Source: a virus | Direction: 5' to 3' (one strand) | DNA length: 38,158 nt | Virus record (IMG/VR): IMGVR_UViG_3300023112_000043 | Coordinates: 1 to 38,158 of that record | Part shown: in pieces, positions 1-6,624 of the stretch | How positions within the stretch are numbered: the stretch's first letter is position 1 | How the letters are laid out: the number at the start of each line of letters is the position of its first letter | The notes under the pieces: generated by a model | Told to the model about the DNA's origin: nothing | The model's database searches: none | What the model saw: only the letters and a program-made list of their open reading frames with translations | Translations under genes and position numbers: made by a program

Positions 1-2
1 AT

Positions 3-653
3 CACGCCACCGTAGAGTTCTATGTGGGGTGCCGCCGGGAGGCTCCGGACGGTCTGGAGATCCCCGGCCTGGGCTCCGATGATCTCGAAAACGCCCAACG
101 GACGTCCCCCCTGACGTGGACCACCGCGTTCTCGGGCATCTGGCCGAGCAGCCAGGGAGGCTTCGGAGATTGGCGGGATTCTGCGTCATCCTTCCGGAAG
201 GGGTACCAGAAAGCCGTCGCATGGGAGGGCCATCTCGTACGCAGACGGGGACGCGACAGCGACTCCGCGGCCGCGGTCGTCTATGGGGACTCGTTCTTCT
301 CCCAAGCAGAGAACGAGAGCACCTGGACCTGGGGTAATGTTGAGTGGCACACCTCCACGTCCCCAAAAAATGGGTTCAATCTCAGGCGGTCTGTGTACGA
401 TGCCCAGTCCTTTGTAGCGGCGGGCAATAGCCCTGGGCCGTTCTACATTCTGCCGCCGCACACACACGGGGACGACGAGATCTTCACCGATCAGGCGAAC
501 ACCCCCATAGCCTCGGTGGGGTTTACCGAGCTCGTGGAGTTCCCCTTCGAGAGCTCCTCCCGTGTGGACTCAGATCCCGCTACCCCCATGGTCAAGTTCC
601 GCGGAGCGCGGCTCACCTGGGTGACTGATCGCCTCTCGGATGGCGGCTGGTAG
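3..653 (+). CDS. 3' part of an unknown beta-rich, probably virion, protein
   Basis: The reading frame is open to the left edge, so the gene starts outside the window; a GTG at 24 is in frame but nothing marks it as the start. The visible 216 residues are rich in Trp, Ser, Gly and Asp, with many short polar beta-type stretches and no membrane segment or Cys cluster. I do not recognise the family. The strand is that of the virion genes on the right side of the window, and it sits just before a terminator shared with the opposing replication operon. A structural role, for example tail or fibre, would therefore fit, but this is inference only. Confidence 0.6.
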   Translation, partial: HATVEFYVGCRREAPDGLEIPGLGSDDLENAQRTSPLTWTTAFSGIWPSSQGGFGDWRDSASSFRKGYQKAVAWEGHLVRRRGRDSDSAAAVVYGDSFFSQAENESTWTWGNVEWHTSTSPKNGFNLRRSVYDAQSFVAAGNSPGPFYILPPHTHGDDEIFTDQANTPIASVGFTELVEFPFESSSRVDSDPATPMVKFRGARLTWVTDRLSDGGW

Positions 654-668
654 TGTGAGCTAAAGAAA

Positions 669-697
669 GGCGGCCCTCCAACAGTGGAAGGGCCGCC
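669..697 (-). terminator. Intrinsic terminator ending the minus-strand operon
   Basis: A nine-base-pair GC-rich perfect stem (GGCGGCCCT at 669-677 with AGGGCCGCC at 689-697) closes an 11-base loop. Read on the minus strand the hairpin is followed by TTTCTTTA, a U-rich tail, so it should stop the long right-to-left operon. On the plus strand the tail is not U-rich, so it is a weaker stop for the gene ending at 653. It lies between two convergent genes. Confidence 0.8.
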
Positions 698-712
698 CAG
701 AAGTATGAAACG

Positions 713-859
713 CTACACGGTGAGGCTGAGAACCAGCGCGACAGCCTGTTCGAGGGAATCCCCCCGATACAGGAAGCCGGCGTCGTTCAGCAGGGCCTTC
801 ACCTCCCGAAGCCCCATGTCTGCGAGGTCTCCCTCAGAGAACAGGGTGACTCGGTTCAG
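713..859 (-). CDS. Small unknown protein, last gene of the replication operon
   Basis: A short open frame fills the gap between the preceding stop (858-856) and the terminator. Its C-terminal part reads as a compact amphipathic protein (MGLREVKALLNDAGFL and onward), typical of coding sequence. No ATG or GTG lies near the 5' end. One possibility is a CTG start at 859-857 overlapping the upstream TGA as CTGA, giving 48 residues. The other is the internal ATG at 817-815, giving 34 residues. The gene agrees with the operon's pattern of overlapping starts. The function is unknown and the start is unsure. Confidence 0.5.
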   Translation of the reverse strand: MNRVTLFSEGDLADMGLREVKALLNDAGFLYRGDSLEQAVALVLSLTV

Positions 860-1773
860 CTGCGCCAGTCCACGTCGCTCAGGCTCGTGATCTCGTTTCC
901 CGAGTCCACGTCCTGGTTGTACTGGTACGCCAGGTAGCCATCCAGGGTCTCCAGGTGCTCCAGGACACGGGTGAGGACGGTCTCGACTCCCTCGAGCCGG
1001 GACGCCTGCGCATCGACGTGCTTGTCGAGCATGGTGCCGATGGTGGTGACCATGCCCTCGAGCTTCTCGAGATCGGCCGAAGCTGCCGCGGCGGCGGCGG
1101 GGGCGGCGGCCGTCTTCTTGGCCTTCGCGGGAGCACGACGGGCCGGCGCCTTCTTCACGGGTGCCTTCTTGGCCGGGGCCTTCTTCTCGACCTCCTCCTC
1201 CTCTTCCTCGGAAGCCTCTTCCTCGACCTCCTCCTCGACCTCCTCCTTGGGAGCGGGCTTCTTCCGGGGGCGGCGCGGCTTCTTGGCCGGGGCCTTCTTG
1301 GGGGGCGCCTCTTCCTCGGCCTTCTCCTCGGCCTTCTCCTCACCACCGCTACCCGCGGGGGCTCCGTTCTCCTTCAGGTCGGCGAGCAGCGTCTTGAGCT
1401 CCTCGACATCCAGGTCCCCGATGCTCTCGTAGGGCGCCGCGCCCTCATCGGTGGTGAACTTGGAGATCATCTCGGCCAGGTCAGCGGCGGGGATCTTGAA
1501 GGAGTTGCCGCCGCGGGGCGGGATCAGACCGAGGTGAATGGCGATTCCGCGCAGGTACCGCTTCTGTCCAACAGGCATAGGTAGAGTCTCTCGTTTGGGG
1601 TTTTTCGTACAAACGGCGAAGGCGCCGAAGTCGAAGACGGCTCGAATTCGTGCGCGAGTCACCCCCTCATGGGATTCCTCGTGCAGGGAGCAACCTCCCC
1701 CGTCTTCGAGCATGACGGGGAAGACCTTCTTGCATTTCGCAAGCCGGGCGCAGCTAACACACGGCTCGAACAT
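856..1773 (-). CDS. Cys-cluster protein with histone-H1-like Lys/Ala/Glu tail and C-terminal coiled coil
   Basis: The ATG at 1773 shares its A with the upstream TGA (TGATG), giving 305 residues. Residues 1-65 hold a C-x2-C...C...C cluster (CVSCARLAKCKKV, then GGGCSLHEE) that could bind metal. Next comes a compact segment of about 80 residues. After that is a long low-complexity stretch with alternating AKKAP-type basic and EEEVEEE-type acidic blocks, like histone H1 or AlgP tails. The last 70 residues are heptad-like. The Cys domain and the rest could be separate proteins, because an ATG at 1578 lies in frame, but its ribosome binding site is weak. A DNA-compacting or nucleoprotein role is inferred from composition only. 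Confidence 0.75.
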   Translation of the reverse strand: MFEPCVSCARLAKCKKVFPVMLEDGGGCSLHEESHEGVTRARIRAVFDFGAFAVCTKNPKRETLPMPVGQKRYLRGIAIHLGLIPPRGGNSFKIPAADLAEMISKFTTDEGAAPYESIGDLDVEELKTLLADLKENGAPAGSGGEEKAEEKAEEEAPPKKAPAKKPRRPRKKPAPKEEVEEEVEEEASEEEEEEVEKKAPAKKAPVKKAPARRAPAKAKKTAAAPAAAAAASADLEKLEGMVTTIGTMLDKHVDAQASRLEGVETVLTRVLEHLETLDGYLAYQYNQDVDSGNEITSLSDVDWRS

Positions 1774-2066
1774 CACAGGATCTCGTTGCGGAACTTCGCC
1801 CAGCACCCGAGCACGATGGTGTCCGGACACCCGAAGGTGACGCAGGTACCGTCGCATGTGGGGAGCTGGGTTCGGATCCTGCGCCAGTTTCTCTTGATGT
1901 GGCGCTCCATCGTTTCTCGGTGCTCATCCAGGCGGCAGTTCTCCGGGACTTCGCCACCCTCGAGCGCATCCAGGACCGCAGCAGAGGAGCTGCCCCGAGA
2001 CAGGTTCCCAAGGCCTTCTTCGCGCGCGATATCGATGAGTTCACTCTTGTTGATCTCGTCACCCAT
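1773..2066 (-). CDS. Small protein with Rho-N/SAP-like helix pair and Cys-rich C-terminus
   Basis: It has 97 residues. The ATG at 2066 lies inside the end of the RusA-like gene (overlap 2059-2066). Residues 5-36 (KSELIDIAREEGL followed by AAVLDALE) resemble the two short helices of Rho N-terminal/SAP/HeH-type nucleic-acid binding modules. The C-terminal third has a tight Cys set (CDGTCVTFGCPD, then GCW) that may bind zinc. The family was not recognised. It is co-transcribed with recombination genes, so a nucleic-acid-associated role is plausible but unproven. Confidence 0.7.
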   Translation of the reverse strand: MGDEINKSELIDIAREEGLGNLSRGSSSAAVLDALEGGEVPENCRLDEHRETMERHIKRNWRRIRTQLPTCDGTCVTFGCPDTIVLGCWAKFRNEIL

Positions 2067-2520
2067 CGGGGACTCCGAAGTCTTCTGGGTCAGAGGGCTC
2101 CAGGAGCAGGTGTACCCCTACTTTGTCTCCCATCTCTTTCCGCAGGTACAGCTCGAAGAAGAGGCAGTCGTCGATTGACCCTCCAAGGGCTTCGACGAGG
2201 CAGTCCTCGATCAACTTCCGCCTATTTCCTACGTCGAATTTCTTATAGCGGGTTTTTGCCTTTCCTTTAGCCCACCCCTTGTTGATGACCGTTTCGAAGG
2301 TGAATGAGAGCGAGAGCGTGTAGATGGACCGCGGAGTGTGCTTCGCTACGAAACGGTTGATCTCCGTGAAGTAGTTCTCTCTGAGGTACTGCGTGAACAC
2401 GATCTTGAAGTCGCGCGCCTCCTTGGAGTAGACCTGACCTCCCTGCCGACGGTGAACCCGGATTCGGTTCTCCGACGGAGGGAGGTACGGCACCCACAGC
2501 TCAAGATCTGCGGTACCCAT
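2059..2520 (-). CDS. rusA: RusA-like Holliday junction resolvase
   Basis: It has 153 residues, close to the family's usual 120-150. RusA enzymes are dimeric, metal-dependent nucleases that cut Holliday junctions. The start matches the family (LPPSENRIRVHRR, then YSKEARDFK), and the core KFDVGNRRKLIEDCL followed by GSIDDCLFF aligns with the D-x-D-N-x-x-K...D catalytic region. By that alignment D96, K102 and D117 are kept, but the second Asp (E. coli D72) is Gly98. It lies with RecA-like and Cas4-like genes, so it probably resolves recombination or replication branches before packaging. It overlaps its upstream neighbour by 20 bases. Activity is uncertain because of the Gly. Confidence 0.82.
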   Translation of the reverse strand: MGTADLELWVPYLPPSENRIRVHRRQGGQVYSKEARDFKIVFTQYLRENYFTEINRFVAKHTPRSIYTLSLSFTFETVINKGWAKGKAKTRYKKFDVGNRRKLIEDCLVEALGGSIDDCLFFELYLRKEMGDKVGVHLLLEPSDPEDFGVPDG

Positions 2521-3052
2521 CTACGTTCCTCCGGCGCTTCTTGCCGTCCACCTCCATGCGCTTCGTCTCGATGAGCCGGGAGATGACCGCCCGGTCGCGA
2601 GAGGCGGACTTGGTGAGGCCCTCCAGGAGCTCGAGGTAGGTCTTCGCCTCGACGTAGTTCACGTCCGCTTCGACGTAGCGAATGTCCGTGAGGCACTCAT
2701 CATCCTTCGTCTGGGCGCTCCCCGCCTTCTGCTTCCGAACCAGGGACTTGGTCAGCTTCAGCTTCCGGTCGGCGTTGAGGACCTCCGCCCGCGCCACTGT
2801 GGCCAGGTTCTCCAGGAAATCCGCGTAGCCGCACATCAGCGCGAAGATGGTCCCCAGCTCCTTGGAGGTGAAGTCCGTGATGTTGGAGGGCAGGTGCCCG
2901 TCGAAGGGGTCTCCGTTCTTGTCGTAGGGCCGCTGGGGGGTGTTCAGCCCCTGCTCCTCCAGTCGCGCGAGGGCGCGCTCTGCGGCGGTGTTGTACATCT
3001 CCTCGCCCTCTTCGAGGCCGACGGTGAAGTCTGTTCCTTTGGTGCGGCTCAC
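2501..3052 (-). CDS. Unknown helical protein in the recombination cluster
   Basis: It has 183 residues. The GTG start at 3052 overlaps the stop of the nuclease gene as GTGA. The protein is almost wholly alpha-helical and charged, with a central basic helix (DRKLKLTKSLVRKQKAG) and a C-terminal helix ending in a very basic stretch (KKRRRNVDGYRRS). Small helical proteins next to phage RecA/UvsX genes are sometimes recombination mediators of the UvsY type, and the size and charge fit. I cannot see diagnostic residues, so this is a candidate role only. It sits between the Cas4-like nuclease and the RusA-like resolvase. Confidence 0.8.
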   Translation of the reverse strand: MSRTKGTDFTVGLEEGEEMYNTAAERALARLEEQGLNTPQRPYDKNGDPFDGHLPSNITDFTSKELGTIFALMCGYADFLENLATVARAEVLNADRKLKLTKSLVRKQKAGSAQTKDDECLTDIRYVEADVNYVEAKTYLELLEGLTKSASRDRAVISRLIETKRMEVDGKKRRRNVDGYRRS

Positions 3053-3858
3053 AGCTTGTGCTCACAGAAGTAGGCGTAGGGGCAGAAGTTGCACTGGTCC
3101 TTCGTGGCATCCGCGATGGGAGGCTTGCCCTCCTCGAGCGCAGCTTCCACGCGCGAACCCTTGTTCTTCCACCACCGTCGGTAGATCTTGGGGTCATACG
3201 GGACCACGAACTCCTTGACGGAGTGCGGCCACTTCTTCGCGACGTAGAGGAACGAGATGAAGGGAGTGTCCAGCGCAGTCGCGTAGATGCCCACAGCCTG
3301 GATCAGGTGCTCCTTCTTCGGAGCCTGCAGGCGATCGAACTCCGCCCCCATGCTCTTGATCTCCAGCAGAACCCGAGTCTGCGGAAGGTCCACCACCCCG
3401 TCCGTCCGGCTGTTGCTCACGAACGCCTCTGGGAGATCCACCCGGACCTCATCCCGGAACTGGCCCGGGAGCGCCGTATGCAGTGCCTTCTGGACCACAT
3501 CGTGGATGGCGTGGCCCATGGAGAAGGTGATCATCAGCTCGGGCTTGATCTTCTGCTTCGGGCGGAAGCTGCCATCTGCGTCGTAGTACAGCCGACGGAT
3601 GCAGCCGTGGGCCGAGCTCGCGTGGATGGTCCCCACGCTCCGGTGGTACTTCTTGACCTTGCCGCCCCCATGACAGGTCCCGCACTCCAGGTCGGGCTCC
3701 TCTTCCTGCCACGCCTCGTACTCATCGAGAGTCAGCCCCTCTTCTGACCCATTTCGCTTCACTCCCGTGTAGTAGTACCCGCGGAGGTTGATCGTGCTTC
3801 GAATCTCCTCGACTTCTCGTGAGTCAGCCTTGAGCAGATCGTCAATCGTTCGGATCAT
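3049..3858 (-). CDS. Cas4/RecB-like PD-(D/E)XK exonuclease with predicted Fe-S cluster
   Basis: It has 269 residues. The PD-(D/E)XK core is visible as D157 (GVVDLPQ) followed by E166-I-K168 (LLEIKSM), with a helix carrying GHAIHD before it. Four cysteines sit as in Cas4 and AddB: C86 (GCIRRLYY), then C256, C259 and C265 (CNFCPYAYFC). They are predicted to hold a 4Fe-4S cluster that locks the fold. An extra CGTCHGGG motif near residue 59 is half a zinc-knuckle. Such enzymes resect DNA ends, which fits the adjacent RecA-like gene. Its start overlaps the preceding gene's end by 17 bases. No cas genes are present, so a CRISPR role is not suggested. Confidence 0.88.
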   Translation of the reverse strand: MIRTIDDLLKADSREVEEIRSTINLRGYYYTGVKRNGSEEGLTLDEYEAWQEEEPDLECGTCHGGGKVKKYHRSVGTIHASSAHGCIRRLYYDADGSFRPKQKIKPELMITFSMGHAIHDVVQKALHTALPGQFRDEVRVDLPEAFVSNSRTDGVVDLPQTRVLLEIKSMGAEFDRLQAPKKEHLIQAVGIYATALDTPFISFLYVAKKWPHSVKEFVVPYDPKIYRRWWKNKGSRVEAALEEGKPPIADATKDQCNFCPYAYFCEHKL

Positions 3859-4303
3859 TCTGGTAGGTCTCCAGTAGTTGAAGGAACCAGTCCTCGGGGA
3901 CGACGTAGTACGCCTCCCCCGACTCCCGGTACTCGATGTAGAACAGGGGAATCTGGTCCCCAGTGGCCTGTTCAGCCACCTTCAGGAGGTCCGCCACCTT
4001 CAAGGTGAATGACTTCTTATCCGTGTACTTGCACTCAACGCGGACAGCGTCTGACCGCACGTCCCCTTTGTCGATGGGGGTCTGGCCGGAGGCGATCGTA
4101 GTGCGCCCGCCCACTTGCTTGGCGACGCGCTTCTCCTGCTTGTCCGACTGCTTCCGGTAGCTGCGGGCCCCAGAACGGAGCTTGTCCTTCTGGGGCGCCT
4201 CTCGCTTTGCCTTCCAGGTGCGCCCGCACTTCTGGCACTTCAGCTTGCCCAGTGCCCAGGGCCTCAAGAGGCCCCGGCACACAGCGCATAGATCCTCGCT
4301 CAC
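3842..4303 (-). CDS. Zinc-ribbon plus restriction-endonuclease-like (resolvase-like) nuclease
   Basis: It has 153 residues. The GTG start at 4303 overlaps the recA-like stop as GTGA. Residues 6-27 form a zinc ribbon (CAVC, then CQKCG). The rest resembles small PD-(D/E)XK proteins of the archaeal Hjc or VRR-Nuc type: a basic helix (QEKRVAKQVGGR), then D80 (GDVRSDAVR), then E-C-K (VRVECKYT) as the metal-binding strand, then a beta-rich end. It probably cuts branched or nicked DNA in the recombination pathway. The family is assigned from motif order, not full alignment, so the exact substrate is unknown. Confidence 0.75.
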   Translation of the reverse strand: MSEDLCAVCRGLLRPWALGKLKCQKCGRTWKAKREAPQKDKLRSGARSYRKQSDKQEKRVAKQVGGRTTIASGQTPIDKGDVRSDAVRVECKYTDKKSFTLKVADLLKVAEQATGDQIPLFYIEYRESGEAYYVVPEDWFLQLLETYQNDPND

Positions 4304-5466
4304 CCGTAGCTACAGCGAACGCCAGCTGCCGAGAGAGTCTTCTTCTCCAGGAGCTCCAGGAGCCCGTCCGTCTCTCGGACAAACTCAGCAGCAGCCCGTG
4401 CTCCCTGCCCGATCTGCTCACCTTCGTAGGAGTACCACGCGCCCTTCCGGGTCACGATCCCGTAGTCGCCCGCTACCGCGACAGAGTGTGCTTCTCTGTC
4501 GATGCCGCAGTGCTCGTACATGAAGTCGAAGGTCCCGCGAGCACCCTCGTGCCCTCCCGCCTTCTGCTTGGTGATCTCCCAGCGGATGGTCTTGCCGGTC
4601 AACAGCTTGCCGTCCTTGATCTTGGCCTGGGGCGCCATCTCCACCGTCACCCATCGGGCGTGCTTCAGTGCCCAGCCGCCGGCCTCCAGCGTCTTCGGGC
4701 TGTACTTGTTGGCCCGGTCGGTGTTGTCCCGAACCTGGTTGATCCCGATGACGCAGGTGAGGTTGGGATTGCCGTCCTTGTCCGGAGACAGGGCCGTGTT
4801 GAGCTTGCGCGCGAACCTGGTGTTCAGCATCGCCGCTCCTCCCACTCGAGGGGAGTCTCCCAGCTCTCCCACGTTGTCGTGCTCCGTCAGAAGAGACCCG
4901 AAAGAGTCGATGACGACGATGTCGAACTCACGACTGGCGATGACATCGATCGCGATCTGCAGGGCCTCCTCCGCCGTAGACGGCGGGATGGTGGCAAACT
5001 CCCCGATCTGCTCGGTCAGCGCCCCCACGATCTCATCCGAGGGGTCCTCCAGGAGATCTTCACGGTACTCCGAGATGAAGTGAGCGACCTCGAGGTCCGA
5101 GAAGGAGACCTTCACGCCGCAGGCGTGGGCGAACTCCTTGTCGAAGACCATCTCGGTAGACACGACGGCCACCGAAGTCTTCTCCCCATGCTGCCGCTGG
5201 TGCTCTCGGATGACCTGGTTGGCCAGCCAGTTCTTCCCCACTCCCTGCTTGCCCGTGAAGAAGGACATCCCTCCAGCGGGGAGCCCTCCCCCAAGCGCGA
5301 TGTCCAGATCCAGGACCCCTGTGGGCAGGCGCTTGACCTTCCAGGGCATCGTGTACTCCCCAGCCGTGAAGACCCGGCCGGGGTACTTGCTCTTCAGCTT
5401 GTTGATGACTGCAGAAGCCCGACTACCGGCTGCGGTGGCGGCGGGGGCCTTCTTCTTTCTTGGCAT
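4300..5466 (-). CDS. recA: RecA/UvsX-like recombinase with an unusual P-loop
   Basis: It has 388 residues from the ATG at 5466, chosen because GGGAG lies four bases upstream. RecA-family proteins form filaments on single-stranded DNA and drive strand exchange. Visible motifs are the P-loop at residues 72-79 (GKQGVGKN), the catalytic Glu105 region (STEMVFD), Walker B at 181-187 (FDIVVID) and the DNA-sensing Gln244 (GINQVRDN). The P-loop ends in Asn where the family has Thr or Ser. The N-terminus (MPRKKKAPAATAAG) is a basic Ala/Lys tail. It overlaps the zinc-ribbon gene by 44 bases and is followed directly by nuclease and resolvase genes, making a recombination module. Confidence 0.93.
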   Translation of the reverse strand: MPRKKKAPAATAAGSRASAVINKLKSKYPGRVFTAGEYTMPWKVKRLPTGVLDLDIALGGGLPAGGMSFFTGKQGVGKNWLANQVIREHQRQHGEKTSVAVVSTEMVFDKEFAHACGVKVSFSDLEVAHFISEYREDLLEDPSDEIVGALTEQIGEFATIPPSTAEEALQIAIDVIASREFDIVVIDSFGSLLTEHDNVGELGDSPRVGGAAMLNTRFARKLNTALSPDKDGNPNLTCVIGINQVRDNTDRANKYSPKTLEAGGWALKHARWVTVEMAPQAKIKDGKLLTGKTIRWEITKQKAGGHEGARGTFDFMYEHCGIDREAHSVAVAGDYGIVTRKGAWYSYEGEQIGQGARAAAEFVRETDGLLELLEKKTLSAAGVRCSYG

Positions 5467-5581
5467 GCTTCTCCCAAGGGCGTGTCCCACAGTTGGGACA
5501 GTGGGGGGTCATCCCCCCGTGGTTGACGTTTCGAGAACCGCACTCAGGGCAGGGCGCAGCCCCATCCGTGGCGGTCTTCAT
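5423..5581 (-). CDS. Small zinc-ribbon protein
   Basis: It has 52 residues. The ATG at 5581 overlaps the HU-like stop as ATGA, which is why this start is preferred to the in-frame ATG 36 bases upstream. It has two clear zinc knuckles, CPECGSRNV and CPNCGTRPW, 18 residues apart, and a basic C-terminus ending in GPRRHRSR. Proteins of this pattern are frequent in phages and have no known general role; binding nucleic acid or a partner protein is likely. Its 3' end overlaps the recA-like coding sequence by 44 bases. Confidence 0.75.
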   Translation of the reverse strand: MKTATDGAAPCPECGSRNVNHGGMTPHCPNCGTRPWEKHAKKEEGPRRHRSR

Positions 5582-5895
5582 GTGGTGGTTGTCCAGGACG
5601 ACAGCGTATTTGTCCATGAGTTCATCTCCAGGCGGAAGGCACGGATGGGCTTGATGCCCAGCATCAGCCTAACCACCGTCTTCCTCTCTCGGTTCTCCGC
5701 ACCCGGAGGAGAGGTGAAGGAACTGTGTTGTCGGGCAGAGCAGGTGATCCGGAACAGGCCTCGAAAGACCACCTCCTGCTGCCGTACAAGATTCTCGGCC
5801 ATGACCTCCTTGAGGGAGTTCATCATCAGCTGTACCGCTGGCAGGGGGATGCCAGTCCTCTTCATGATTTCCTCTTCCATTTCTCGCTGGGTCAC
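5578..5895 (-). CDS. HU/IHF-like DNA-binding protein
   Basis: It has 105 residues from the GTG at 5895, which overlaps the upstream TGA as GTGA. The first 50 residues follow the HU pattern: helix TQREMEEEIMKRTG, helix AVQLMMNSLKEVMAENL, then the beta strand EVVFRGLFRI. After a variable arm the last strand (VVRLMLGIKPIRAF) corresponds to the HU sequence around IPAAKVPKFKPG. HU-like proteins bend and compact DNA. The saddle arm tip is poorly conserved and the C-terminal 15 residues (Ser/Thr/Trp-rich) are extra. The assignment rests on the pattern, not close identity. Confidence 0.7.
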   Translation of the reverse strand: MTQREMEEEIMKRTGIPLPAVQLMMNSLKEVMAENLVRQQEVVFRGLFRITCSARQHSSFTSPPGAENRERKTVVRLMLGIKPIRAFRLEMNSWTNTLSSWTTTT

Positions 5896-6095
5896 GGAGC
5901 CACCAGATCTTCCAGAAGGTGCGCGTGCTCCGAGCACGCTTCCCACGTCGTGCGGGAGTCCGTGAAGCCGCCGCGCCTCCAGCCGCTGCCGATGACATGC
6001 GGCCCCGGCTTGAGAGTCGCGGAGCACCAGTCGCACTTGATCTCGACGAGGACCGTCTCGCCCGTATCCTCTCGCCTGGCGTAGACGCGGCTCAC
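5892..6095 (-). CDS. Small CxxC protein, paralogue of the gene at 6469-6624
   Basis: It has 67 residues. The first 27 (MSRVYARREDTGE, then LVEIKCDWCSAT) are nearly the same as those of the protein encoded at 6469-6624, while the rest differs. A CDWC knuckle plus a later Cys and two His could bind zinc. The ATG at 6095 overlaps the neighbour's stop as ATGA. The function is unknown. It looks like one product of a local duplication, separated from its copy by the DnaJ-type Cys protein. Confidence 0.75.
   Translation of the reverse strand: MSRVYARREDTGETVLVEIKCDWCSATLKPGPHVIGSGWRRGGFTDSRTTWEACSEHAHLLEDLVAP
6016..6052. repeat. 37-bp exact direct repeat, copy 1 (copy 2 at 6545-6581)
   Basis: Positions 6016-6052 and 6545-6581 are identical over 37 bases, beginning gtcgcggagcaccagtcgca, with weaker similarity continuing to the right as far as both start codons. 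The repeat encodes the conserved LVEIKCDWCSAT part of two small paralogous genes. It is evidence for a recent tandem duplication and could be a site for recombination that loses the gene in between. Confidence 0.85.
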
Positions 6096-6472
6096 CCTTC
6101 TTCCGGGGCCGCTGCGTTGATCTCTTCGAATGTGCGTCGGTCTGACCGGCCCTCTCGCTGGCAGCGAGGAGGATCGCCCATGAAGCCGTCCATGCCGTCA
6201 GGATCGCGGCCCCCGCAGCGCATGGTTTCCCCGCAGACGCCGCAGTACTCCTGGCTCCCCCGCCCCCCGCACACAGGGCACGAGCGCGTCCGCTTCTTCG
6301 GGTCCCTGCCGGCGCCCTGACAACGGCTGCATCGGCCCTCGATGACGTTGCCGGGGAGGGCCCAGGATGCATAGGCGGCCGGCAGTGCGGCCTCTTGGTG
6401 CTCCCGCACCGAAGAGCGGGGGTCCATGGAGGCGCGCGCTCCTGCCATGAAGGCTTCTTTCTCGGTACTCAT
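6092..6472 (-). CDS. DnaJ-type zinc-finger protein without J domain
   Basis: It has 126 residues. The ATG at 6472 overlaps the upstream stop as ATGA. Its middle carries successive C-x2-C-x-G-x-G-like knuckles (CSRCQGAGR, CPVCGGRG, CGVCGETMRCGG), as in the Cys-rich domain of DnaJ. There is no J domain. The ends are charged and probably disordered. Such stand-alone fingers in phages are of unknown role; protein or RNA binding is a reasonable guess. It lies between two paralogous small genes. Confidence 0.78.
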   Translation of the reverse strand: MSTEKEAFMAGARASMDPRSSVREHQEAALPAAYASWALPGNVIEGRCSRCQGAGRDPKKRTRSCPVCGGRGSQEYCGVCGETMRCGGRDPDGMDGFMGDPPRCQREGRSDRRTFEEINAAAPEEG

Positions 6473-6624
6473 CGCTCACCTGTGTCGTTGTGTGTGAAGA
6501 GCGCAGCGCGCTTCTCAATGGCCCAGTGGGTAGCCTCATCCTCGGTCGCGGAGCACCAGTCGCACTTGATCTCGACGAGGATGTCTTCGCCGGTGTCTTC
6601 CCGCCTGGCGTAGATGCGACTCAT
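6469..6624 (-). CDS. Small CxxC protein, paralogue of the gene at 5892-6095
   Basis: It has 51 residues. The ATG at 6624 sits four bases inside the neighbouring gene (ATGA type overlap), and the stop overlaps the next start in the same way. The first half (MSRIYARREDTGE, then LVEIKCDWCSAT) matches the N-terminus of the protein encoded at 5892-6095, and the second half is unrelated and acidic. The perfect fit into the chain of overlapping genes supports it as real. The function is unknown. Confidence 0.75.
   Translation of the reverse strand: MSRIYARREDTGEDILVEIKCDWCSATEDEATHWAIEKRAALFTHNDTGER
6545..6581. repeat. 37-bp exact direct repeat, copy 2
   Basis: This is the second copy of the repeat at 6016-6052, inside the small gene at 6469-6624. 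See the first copy for the interpretation. Confidence 0.85.

Noticed and set aside
955-1584. Long plus-strand frames opposite the Lys/Ala/Glu-rich gene
   Set aside because: They consist of Leu/Gly or Ser/Ala-rich low-complexity sequence, the mirror image of the AKK and EEE codon repeats, and have no ribosome binding sites.
3049-3858. Cas4-like nuclease as a sign of a CRISPR-Cas system
   Set aside because: No repeat-spacer array, cas1, cas2 or effector gene was found on either strand. The gene sits in a recombination cluster, where stand-alone phage Cas4-like exonucleases are common.
4207-5526. 439-residue plus-strand frame opposite the recA-like gene
   Set aside because: It is antisense to a well-supported recombinase. 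GC-rich codon bias leaves the opposite strand open without stops, and the product has no domain pattern.
5896-6372. Long frame upstream of and joined to the HU-like gene
   Set aside because: The upstream part is an out-of-frame shadow of two supported small genes. The HU-like protein begins at the GTG that overlaps the preceding stop.
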